Assembly: GCA_905221605.1 (NCBI GenBank)
Contig: CAJNDS010002412.1
Span: 412,886 to 472,885 of the forward strand
Length of the DNA: 60,000 bases
Direction: 5' to 3'
Source of the DNA: Symbiodinium natans
Taxonomy: Eukaryota; Sar; Dinophyceae; Suessiales; Symbiodiniaceae
The position numbers and the translations under genes are program-made. Shown here piece after piece: positions 29,368-38,452 of the stretch. The notes beneath the pieces are model-generated. The model made no database searches, was not told the DNA's origin, and was given only the letters and a program-made list of their open reading frames with translations. Position 1 is the first letter of the stretch, and every line of letters starts with the position of its first letter.

Positions 29368-32300
29368 CTAGTTAACAGGTGAAAGGGCATCATATGCAAC
29401 CACTTCACGTCGGATGCAGCGACATGACGCTGGCACGTGCTGAGAATCATGTTTAGTCGCAAAAACCCATATGATCTGAATCACCAAGAAGGTGATGACG
29501 AGAATGGAAACCACAAGCTGAACTGGCGAGTAGTGGTCCACCAGCGCACAGAGGGAGCCCCAAAGCAAAGCTCCGCAAAAGTAGCTGTAACTGTAGGCCA
29601 ACAAGCAGCAAAGAAACGTGCAGGCAAGCTGCAGCGGACCTTCGCCATAGGCCAAGCCAAACTTGATCATCCGAAGAAGGCACGGGTAGGTCAGAGGACA
29701 AGTCAAGAGGATACACAGCGCCCAGCAGACGGACCTTAACTACTTGCCCAGTTCTTCATTAAGAAGGTAAAAGATTGCCGTTGAGATTTCTACAGGGTAG
29801 ATCAATGATAACTGGGGGTTGGTACCCCGAATATCTTAAGCCCCCAAGTTCCTATAAACCCTAAACCCTAAACCCTGAACCCTAAACCCCAAACCCCATA
29901 GACCCTAAAACTAAACACCCTGAACTAGACTGCCAGGGGTCATCACGGCCATGTACTGCGCCACAGATGTCAGGTGGCTTGCTCGAACAGCCCGCTCACA
30001 TTGCACGTTCTCACCTCGGTTGCTAAAAAGCCCGATGCTTCGAATGTAAATCATGTCTATACCCAGGAGTAACCTGTCGGAATACGAAGGGTGCCCTTTT
30101 TGGTCTAAAAGGGGCGAGAAGGGAACCCAAACCCCAAAAAAGGGGAATAAGGGCCGACGTTGGGTCCCAGAATCCCTTCTCTGAGTTCCAGTCCCCCTTC
30201 TTGGAGGGTTTAGGGTCTAGGGTCTAGGGTCTGGGGTTTAGGGTTTAGGGTTTGGGGTTTGGGGTTTAGGATTCAGGGTTTAGGGTTTAGGGTTCAGGGT
30301 TTAGGGTTTAGGGTTGTTCGGAGTACGCGAAAGAGGACTCTCAAGTAGAGAATCGACCATGTCCCGTAGGCAAAGTAGCCCAAAGACTTTCCAGACAAAA
30401 ACATATTGAGCCCAGGCTAGGGTTTAGGGTTTCGAGGTTCCCAACCACAAAGCCACATACCCTGAGCCCTCAACCCTCAGCCCTAAGCCTTAGAAGCAAG
30501 AGGTTCGACAAGGGTATCGGGGGGCCCGGAACAATCTTTGGCACCTAGGGGTTACTGGTTTAGGGTTTCGGGTTTAGGGTTTAGGGTTTAGGGTTTAGGG
30601 TTTAGGGTTTAGGGTTTAGGGTTTAGGGTTTAGGGTTTAGGGTTTAGGGTTTAGGGTTAGCTTGCTCCTCTGACTGCCCGCCCTACGTCTCCCGAGGTGC
30701 CCCACAAGCCTACAGCTAAAACCCAATTGACCTAATTGCCCTAATTACCCCTAATTATCCTAGTTGCCCTAATTACACTAGTACCCAAATACCCTAATTA
30801 CCCTAATTACCCTAATTACCCTAATTATCCCAGTTGCCCTAATTTACCCTCATTGCCGTAATTACCCTAACTACCCTAATTACCCTAATTACCCTAATTA
30901 CCCTCATTACCCTCATTACCCTCATTACCCTTGCCCTAACTGCCCTAACTGCCCTAACTGCCCTAATTACCCTAATTACTCTTGCTGTAGACAAGAAAAG
31001 GCGAAGCTGTAAAATAGATCAACAACATAGCCACCCAGTCGCAGCCCAAGATGTTCACGGAACTGAAGAAGATCATGGGAAGGAAAGCAGTCAAACATAC
31101 CCGATAAGGCACGTGCAGCTCGTTCCCGATCTGCTGTATCACGAAATCACGCAAAGACCCTCGGACATACTGGTTGAAATAGTCTAAAGGATCACCTCCT
31201 CTCGGACCAGAAAGATGAAAGTGTCGAATGCGGACCTCACCTTCATCAACGGTTGGCCGCGAATCACTCTGAACTTTTTCCCCAAACAGCTCCGTGACCT
31301 GCTGCTCGATGGCTCTGCGATCGGCAGGTACGGTGCACTTCGCGGCTCGAACATCGAAACTTGCCATCTGGTCCAACATGTGTCGGTGAATCTGGAGTTT
31401 CGTGCGGAAAGAGAAGAGGCAGGGTATAATCGCCGGGACATAAAAGATGCTTGCCAACATCCAGACGCTGGACCATGTTGCAAAAGATACCAGGGCTGGG
31501 TTATGCCCAAGGGCGCGGTCGCTCATTTCCATGATGACTTTTGACATCTCGGGCCAAGTAGGGAAGACCGGCCCAGCTAGCATGAAGATGCTGGCACCAA
31601 GAAGATCCGCCAGGATCGAGCTTATCCTAGCTTGGTCCTTTAAACGCTAGAAGCTTCTGCAGAGCATTCCTAAGCAAGATCCTCTTAAACCCAATTGGGG
31701 GAGTCCGAAAATAGGGGTACCCTCTTCACTCCCCTACTGAATTTGGGGAAATACCTAGTAGCTATGATGGCCCTTACAGCCCTGTGAAAAATATTCCTAA
31801 ATATAGTTCTCTTAAGCCCAGTAAGGAAAATATGACATGTCCCAACTGCCTACCAAGTAGCAACCATGGCGCCAGCCACAGGGGCATTACATCCACCTTC
31901 TCTGTGCCACGATGCCGTGCAAATGTTGCGAGTTCCAGATTGCCTTGGTTGCTGAAACCCAAGGAAACCCATGCCAGGTTTAGGGTTTAGGGTTTAGGGT
32001 TTAGGGTTTAGGGTTTAGGGTTTAGGGTTTAGGGTTTAGGGTTTAGGGTTTAGGGTTTAGGGTTTAGGGTTTAGGGTTTAGGGTTTAGGGTTTAGGGTTT
32101 AGGGTTTAGGAATTGAGGTTCATAGCGTTCGGTGATAGCCGTTACTGAGGCTGAGGCCTACTGAACGCCTATATGCCAGTCGGCTCAAGTTTGCGCAATG
32201 GGTCGCTGGACGACTAAACTCTGGACGGTCGGGTCAGTGTTGCCACACGGGTTGCGTGGACCTCCGCAGCACAGATCTGCAAAACGCGCCCATGGCAATT

Positions 32301-34437
32301 AGAGGTCTGGCAGCCAGATTCAGAAATTACCGCCACGTTCGAGTCAGCGCGTCCTACGTCCGACACCCTGTGATGCAGGATGCGTCCACCCTGACATCAA
32401 GGCAGAGAGCATGCCATGGTCAGCCGTAGGGCGAACCTACACCTGCACGAGTCTCCGGCGTCTCGAGAACTCCAGCACGATTCTTGTCCACGGCCCGTCA
32501 CAAGATGAGCTTGGATGCACCCAACTTGACAGACCCAGGAGCAAGCGCAAGAGGAAGTTTTTCTCAGGTCAGAAACTGCACTGCGTGCCCAGGAAGGCGA
32601 TTGCTGGGAGGAAAGACCCAAGTGCCAGGGGGGAGGCTTCTGCCCGGCGGCGGAGTGCCACTCGGGCGTGGTGGCTGCGAAGCAACACGGAAAGGTGAGG
32701 AGCCGGGCATGTAGCCGCGGTCAGCCAGCGGGCAGCAACGGCGTCTGAGAGTCGTTCTGGGATTGGCGGCGGCCGCTTCCCAGGCCCCGGTCGCGCAATG
32801 CACGAAGCACGAAGCGCACCCCTTGAGCCGCGCAAGCTTAAGCCATGCTGAGGTACGTGATTTTGAGCACGGCGTACTGGCGTGCCGATGTCAAGGCTTT
32901 CTGAACAGCCTGTAGGACCCTTACTGCTGCGGGCCATAACGGCCAGGTCAAGCGCAGCACTAGTGCAAGCCCCCGGACCGGGAGGGCAGAAAGATGTCAG
33001 CCGGCAGGTGAAGAGACAAGGTTTATCTCGCGTCTGGCCTTCGTGGAAGAAGGAGGTGGTAGCGGTGACAAGCAAAAGCCAAGGTCGGTATGCAAGACCA
33101 TTACTACTACTATTATTATAATATTATTCATATTATCATTACATAACCTTATTATTACTACTATTATCGTTACTACTACTATAATAATGTCTGTGCGCCA
33201 AAGCTTCCTCAGCCCTGGGAGCTGCAGACCGCGGGCTGGAGGGAGACCCGAAACCCCAGTTTCCGGTTTAAGGTTTAAGGTTTGCAGGGGGAGCACCCGC
33301 CTAGCCCAAACGACAAGTGAGTGGGGCGCCATCCGGGTTTGCCGTATTTCTAAAAATTTGAATTAGGGAGGTGTAGGGTTTGGGGCTTAGGGCTGAGGGC
33401 TTAGGGTTTCAAAATGCACCTGCTCAGCTTCCAAGCTGCACCATAACCGCTCGAAGTATGTGTCATCCCAAAGCATGAGCATGCGCTCTGAGCGTGTAAG
33501 GAAGATGGGAAGGGCTTCGAGCTGTTCTGCCTTCTCGTCCATGTCTGTTTGGTGAATGCAGAGCTTGTCCATCCACAAGGATGCTGACTTAAACCCGCAT
33601 GCTCCAGCGAGCTGCTGTCCCAGGATCAAGACGAGGAAAAAGGCTGCCATTGGTAGCAGAACAAGGCATGGAAAGGCAAGGTAGCTTCCACCGAGGCTTG
33701 TGAAACCCCCGCATCCCAGAAGAAGCGATGCAACGAAGAGCCAGGTGCCAATGGAACAGCCCACTGCCATACCTCGGTAGCCCAGTAACCATATTCTAAT
33801 AAGGTTACCCCTTTTGGGGGTTGCAGATTTTATAAGGAAGTCAACCAAGAAAAAGGGAAAAAGTGTACCACTGGGCTACCAAGATGCCCAAGTTAAAGTA
33901 GAGGCAGAGAGCCAAGAATTTACTCCAGCGCTCTGCGTGCCATGAGTGGCTAATGAACACGTCAACGCGATCCGTCTCCTCAGCTGTCCTGGAGAGGGAT
34001 TAGGGTTTAAGGTTTAGGGTTTCAGGGGTTTGGAGTTTAGGGTTTAGGCTTTAGGGGTTTAAGGCTTGTAGCTGTTCGGGTGTAGAGATCTTTCTCCTCA
34101 AATGTCCTGTAAAGGGTTTCACCAGCAAGTTTCAACTGCGCTATGGTCGGAAAGCGGGTTGTTGTATTCTCGCCCGCCCACAGGAGCGTGGAGACACCCT
34201 CGTTGAAGATCATCCCACAACCTGACAGCGCCCCCTGAGACCAATCAGAGTTCAATGGCTTAGGCCCTTAAGGTCCTACACACACATCCCCGACATAGCG
34301 TCACTCACCATCCCGAAGCGCCAACCTCGTAGGACTTGCCAAGGAAAGACCCGACGAAACAGGCCATGGCGCAACACTCGCTCGGTGGAACAAGGTCTTT
34401 GCCCCTTATCGCGGTGGCGATCGTCTGAATCCGACAT
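29368..34437 (-). CDS. TIR/HET-like multi-pass membrane protein (spliced gene)
   Basis: Reconstructed exons: 34309-34437 (ATG MSDSDDRHRDKGQRP, ending ATG|GTGAGT), about 34095-34234 (after TCTCAG), 33888-33988 (VDVFISHSWHAERWSKFLAL), 33440-33772 (two hydrophobic segments, then LWMDKLCIHQTDMDEK and TYFERLW), about 31850-31943 (NLELATFARHRGTEKVD), about 30975-31637 (several membrane segments, EVRIRHFHLSG), about 29940-30056 (DMIYIRSIGLFSNRGENVQ) and 29368-29734 (membrane segments, stop TAG). The DVFISHSW block resembles the start of TIR domains, and DKLCIHQ...RLWC resembles HET-type domains. Such domains signal in immunity or cell death in other lineages; a role here is inference. Splice types include GT-AG (34235-34308) and GC-AG (after 33440, joining LW|C NLELATF). 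The 1.5-kb intron holds heptamers and TAC/ATT microsatellites. Whether extra 5' exons exist beyond 34437 is unclear. Start and some junctions are provisional. Confidence 0.65.
30059..30171 (-). mobile_element. Family F inverted-repeat element (copy 2)
   Basis: Ends ACCCAGGAGTAACCTG and, at the other side, CGACGTTGGGTCCCAG. It lies immediately upstream (in transcript sense) of the exon at 29940-30056, so its edge (TGGGTATAG|ACATG) provides the acceptor. The interior AAGGGGAATAAGGGC is shared with copy 1. Confidence 0.7.
30545..30657 (+). repeat. TTTAGGG tandem tract
   Basis: About fifteen units inside an intron of the TIR/HET-like gene (CCCTAAA on the coding strand). Confidence 0.9.
30718..30985 (-). 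repeat. CCCTAATTA-type tandem tract
   Basis: Roughly thirty units of CCCTAATTA with variants CCCTCATTA, CCCTAACTG and CCCAGTTG. The unit is nine bases and not the telomeric heptamer. It lies within an intron of the 29.4-34.4 kb gene and reaches the 3' end of the 30975-31637 exon. Confidence 0.85.
31978..32110 (+). repeat. TTTAGGG tandem tract
   Basis: About eighteen perfect units within the large intron between exons 33440-33772 and 31850-31943. The rest of that intron (32110-33380) is unique sequence open in several frames, plus a TAC/ATT-rich microsatellite at 33100-33190. Confidence 0.9.
33773..33887 (-). mobile_element. Family A introner, GC-AG intron (copy 2)
   Basis: On the minus strand it starts GCATCTTGGTAGCCCAGTGG and ends GGTTACTGGGCTACCGAG. 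Removing it joins exon end TTT AAC TTG G to GT ATG GCA in frame, giving CLYFNLGMAVGCSIG. Length is 115 bp. It uses a GC donor. The same start and end sequences form introns at 58247-58369 and 58479-58594 in another gene. Confidence 0.85.
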
Positions 34438-34504
34438 CTGGCAAACAAGCCCAGGTGTCTTGTCAACTCGGGCCGCCACATCTGAGAATGGTAAGAATAT
34501 GGAG

Positions 34505-34600
34505 GATTACGAAAAGCAGGGACCCCGAATATAGATCCCCAAGTAGCAGCATCCCCTTATAATAAGGACCCCAAGAAGGTACCGCTATTTTCGTAATACC
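34505..34600 (-). mobile_element. Family B element (copy 2)
   Basis: Ends GATTACGAAAAGCAGGGACC and GCTATTTTCGTAAT, with the shared core ATAGATCCCCAAGTAGCAGC. It lies just upstream of the first coding exon (34309-34437) of the TIR/HET-like gene, so it may be a 5' UTR intron or part of an upstream coding intron. Confidence 0.7.
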
Positions 34601-35309
34601 CCCAATTGTTTTCTCAGAGAGGGCTTCATGTTTAGTGTGTAGGGTGCAGATTGGGTGCAGCATGTGGGATCCTTCTCACAAGGGCGCTTCATCACTGCAG
34701 CACTTAGCAAGCTTCGCCCGCTTAAGCCCCTCAACCCTAAACTCCCTAAACCCTTCTTTGTAGCTTTGTGTGCGTGTGCTCCTCCATTGCAGACCCAAAC
34801 AAGGTCCCCCTGGATTCCCCTTTGCGGACGGAGTACCACATGCTCGTGCCAATGATCAACATTTCCACTTTTAGCTGGCTCCACCTTCACAACCTAGGGT
34901 TTAGGGTTTCGGGTTTAGGGTTCAGGGTTCGCCAGATGCTGTTTGCAGTGCAACGCAACAAGAAACTGCAATCAACGTCGAACATCATGCTGACAACTAA
35001 ATAATCCGCGTTCACCTGGTGCTTCCAAACTGGTCGAGTCAATGTACAGTATAATCCAGATACCACCCCGATTCATCCAGAACTCTAAAACTGCCCTGAA
35101 CCTCAAACCGCAGCCTTCCGAACCCGGCTTGCACTGCGCTGGGTCCATAGGCTCTGCCTGAGAAGCAGTCCCTAAACCGGTGAACTTCCCAAAACCCCGA
35201 GGCCTAAGCCCCAACCCCCAAACAATCAGCAAAAGGCTAAACTCCAAACCCAAGCCCTTGGTTCGAGGTTTTGTGGATTTCAGGGTTTACAGTTTCTTAG
35301 GGTTTAGGG

Positions 35310-35410
35310 TTGGGATGTTCCCCCGTATACTAACAGTCCTTACTAGGGATTCGAATAGTTGGTACTATAATCCCGATTAAGGACTGCTTGTGCAAGGGGA
35401 AAATCCCAAG
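35310..35410. mobile_element. Family C inverted-repeat element (copy 1)
   Basis: Ends TTGGGATGTTCCCCCGTATA and CAAGGGGAAAATCCCAA, with CTAACAGTCCTTA mirrored by TAAGGACTG. Full-length copies also occur at 56995-57097 and 59324-59425. Confidence 0.75.
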
Positions 35411-37171
35411 TTTAGGGTTTAGCGCTAAGGGTTTAGCATGGCTTAGAGTTCTACACTTCTGCCTTGCGCCCCGGAAAGATGAGCAGTGAACCAGAGTTGG
35501 AGAAAAGAAAGACCTACAAAACCCGAGCCCAAAACCCCCTAAACCCTACCAAGCTGGGTTCAGGCCCCCATAAACCCTAAACCCGCAACCCTCAACCCCT
35601 AAACCCTAAACCCTAAACCCTCAACCCTCAACCCCTAAACCCTAAACCCTACTAAATATCCACCTTGGGCCCTTGCTTCTTGTAGCCCACGCAGCAGCGT
35701 CAGCAGCAAACTGCTCACCCACAAAGGCCAGGCTTTGGGGTTTGGGGTTTGGGGTTTAGGGTTTTTGGTTTAAGGTTCTGCATTAAAGGGTCCGGGTTTG
35801 GGGGACATGGTGTGAGACTAGACGTGGGCCTGACATTGGGCCCAGCAACCTATGGTCTCAGACGCACCTGGCAGGCTCGCTTGGAGTGCGCGTTGTACAT
35901 GTTGAGGGTCTGCTATGTAGGGCTTCGGGACTTATGGTTTTTGGAAGGGCTTTACCTTGGAAAAGAAATTTTGCAAGACTCTTATAAGAAATTGTGGAAC
36001 TTTAAGGAGCGGGCCAGGTGCAGGACACATGAAATCGATGCATGAGAACGGGGCTGTGGTCCTGAACTGGTTTGATATGTGGTTGCAAGGTTGTGTTAGT
36101 TAGTCGCCTTGGGCGTTACTGTACTGTTACTGCCTGTCCTTTGTCTTTAGTCGGGTGTTCATGTGGCCTCCAGGTCCTAGGATCTTGTTCCTTGTCTTCT
36201 ATGCGCCAGCATCCCAATCCTCTAACTGCTTGTACCTTCCATGTCGATGCGAGCATGCCTCCAGTGCTCTCGGGCGACATCGCCGTCTCGGACACCTCTT
36301 ATGCAGCAGTGCCATACGCATGCCCCCAGGAGAGAGCGAGGGCGAGAGCGAGAGTGAGAGTGGGAGTGATGAGTGAGAGAGAGAGAGAGAACGTGAAAAT
36401 AAAGAGAGAGAGAGAGAGACACAATAAATAATGTTGATCAACGAGGAAGGCTTGCTAAATATGCTGCCCTGGCCAGAGTCAAAGCAAACATCCCACACCC
36501 AAGCGACAATGGGGCCTTTCAATCGTCTGCTTTGAACCTTCATCCTGCGTCTCAAAGCGAAACGCTTAAAACCCTCAACCCTTGAACCCGAAACTCCCGA
36601 AATCGTTGAACCCTCAACTCCCTGAAAGCACCCTTGAGTGCCTAATCCGAAGCGTGAGCCTCCACCTGTGGTCTCTGAGTTGAGCCCGAAACACCAAGCT
36701 TGCCCCACCCGAACCTAAACCCTAAGCCACACTCTCAGAGGCCCCGGTGTTTGAAGAAAGTTTCGGGTTTGGGGCAAGGGGCGGGGGGGGGGGTGTAGAG
36801 CTCATAGTAAGCATCGAAGAAACTAGGCAGCCCTAAGTCCCAAGCCCCAACCCGCCCCCCCCGCCACCCCCAAACCCCAAACCCTAAACCCTAAACCCTA
36901 AACCCTAAACCCTAAACCCTGAAACCCCCTTTGGCCAGCAATTTATGCTGAAGCTGGCGCCCTTGTTCTATTGTTTTACCAGAAGTGCTACTCGTGATAT
37001 CAAGTCTCCAGTTCCTACTCTTGCTATCAAGTACGCTATGTGTATCCCGAAAAGCATCCCAAGGCGCAGAAGATGCATATCGCGTAGACGACCGACACCT
37101 CCACCTCCTGGGCTACATTCTCAACAGCAGGGCCTAGCGGCCTAGCCTTTGCGGCTTGCAGGGAATAGAGG

Positions 37172-37266
37172 GAATAGAGCGTTTCATAGGGCTCATAGGG
37201 CTCACAGGGCTCATAGGGCTCATAGGGCTCATAGAGCTCATATTGCTCATATTGCTCATAGGGCAC
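37172..37266 (-). repeat. 9-bp tandem repeat (CATAGGGCT)n
   Basis: About ten copies with small variants (CACAGGGCT, CATAGAGCT, CATATTGCT). On the minus strand it keeps an open frame encoding repeated Tyr-Glu-Pro/Gln triplets, because the unit is a multiple of three. Whether it is translated is unknown. Confidence 0.8.
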
Positions 37267-37666
37267 CTCTAGGGTTCAGAGGGTTCATGGGTTGAGGGTT
37301 TAGGGTTTAGGGTTTAGGGTTTAGGGTTCAGACGGGTTCATGGGTTGAGGGTCTAGGGCCTGTCAGGACATTGCCTGTTGGGCTGAGGTCGCGCATCAGC
37401 CAGATCTTCATGAGCTAAGGCTCTCCAAGCCCATTGTGTGATGCAGGAATTTAGACAGCTGCCGGGTGGGGTTTATCATAACCCTAAACCCTAAACTCTA
37501 AACCCTGAGCCCTACACCCTAAACCTTGGCTGCCCTTTTTTTCGTGACTGCATGAACGGCTACCTGGGAAAAAGGGGTGCCCTAAACCCTAACCCTAAAC
37601 CCTGAACCCTAAACCCTAAACCCTACACCCTACACCCTAAACCCTAAACCCTACTGAAAAACCCTA

Positions 37667-37732
37667 GAACTTATCGTCCCTTGTGGGGTTCCTCTAGAAC
37701 CCTTTAGGATGCTCAGAAGGGGCGGTAAGTTC
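37667..37732. mobile_element. Family H short inverted-repeat element
   Basis: GAACTTATCGTCCCTTGTGG against AGAAGGGGCGGTAAGTTC, a 66-bp foldback with GAACCC in the loop. Single copy in this window, in a heptamer-rich gap. Confidence 0.55.
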
Positions 37733-38149
37733 GACATTTAGCGGCCTGCCTATAATACGAGTATCGAGCTCAAGTTTAGGTTTGGGGTTTAGGGTTTAGG
37801 GCCTAGGCAGGGTTTAGGGTTTAGGGTTTCGGGTTTCGGGTTTGGGGTTTAGGGTCTCGGGTAAGGTTTAGGTCATCATCATGTATTCGTTCTTCACCCT
37901 AAACCTCAAACCTTGAAACCCGCAGCGCCTACAACTAAACCCCCAGAGCCCTACCCATAGAAACCTGTAGGAGTGCCCCAAAACCTTGGACCTTGGGGTA
38001 TGCCGAAACCCGTAAACCCCCAAACCCGAAACCCTCAAAAATTTGAATTAGCCCCGTCAATCCTAAACCCTCCCACCTGAAACCCTAACCCTAAACCCTC
38101 GTTACACCAGAAACCCAGAAACCCCAAGCCGTAGTTACTCCTGAAAACC

Positions 38150-38345
38150 CAACCCCCAATTACACCTTTTAAAACCCTCAACCCTGAAACCCTCAACCCT
38201 GAAACCCTGAAACCCTCAACCCTCAACCCTCAAACCCTCAACCCTGAAACCCTGAAACCCTGAAACCCTCAACCCTCAAACCCTCCCTCAACCCTCAAAC
38301 CCTCCCTCAACCCTCAAACCCTCCCTCAACCCTCAACCCTCAAAC

Positions 38346-38426
<81 letters not shown>

Positions 38427-38440
38427 ACCCTAAACCTTAA
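38150..38440 (-). repeat. CCCTCAA / CCCTGAAA tract
   Basis: Mixed units (CCCTCAAA, CCCTGAAA, CCCTCCCTCAA) become a pure CCCTCAA array at 38330-38430, the complement of TTGAGGG. It borders the exon island 38453-38530. Confidence 0.85.
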
Positions 38441-38452
38441 ACCCTAACCAGC

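Larger units (their letters stand above)
34438..38450. other. Region of unresolved islands between minus-strand genes
   Basis: Positions 34650-34890 (minus, KVEMLIIGTSMWYSVRKGE) and 34935-35000 (minus, FDVDCSFLLRCTANSIW) look coding and could be 5' exons of the TIR/HET-like gene or belong to another gene. On the plus strand, 35800-36045 (GLTLGPATYGLRRTWQ...) and 36190-36431 (VDASMPPVLSGDIAVSDTS, then a GA-repeat-encoded ERER tail) are open. Positions 36950-37100 read on the minus strand as a hydrophobic segment (LGMLFGIHIAYLIARVG). Heptamers at 36880-36920, 37560-37655 and 37770-37870 are degenerate. None can be joined confidently. Confidence 0.35.

Noticed and set aside
32397-33080. Separate gene inside the large intron of the TIR/HET-like gene
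   Set aside because: Several overlapping frames on both strands are open because of high GC, with no consistent splice sites or recognisable motif.
33043-33366. Ile/Thr/Val-rich open frames
   Set aside because: Produced by a TAC/ATT trinucleotide microsatellite at 33100-33190.
36199-36708. 169-codon minus-strand frame
   Set aside because: Its centre is Ser-Leu repeats from a CT/GA microsatellite; the plus-strand reading of the same island looks more natural.
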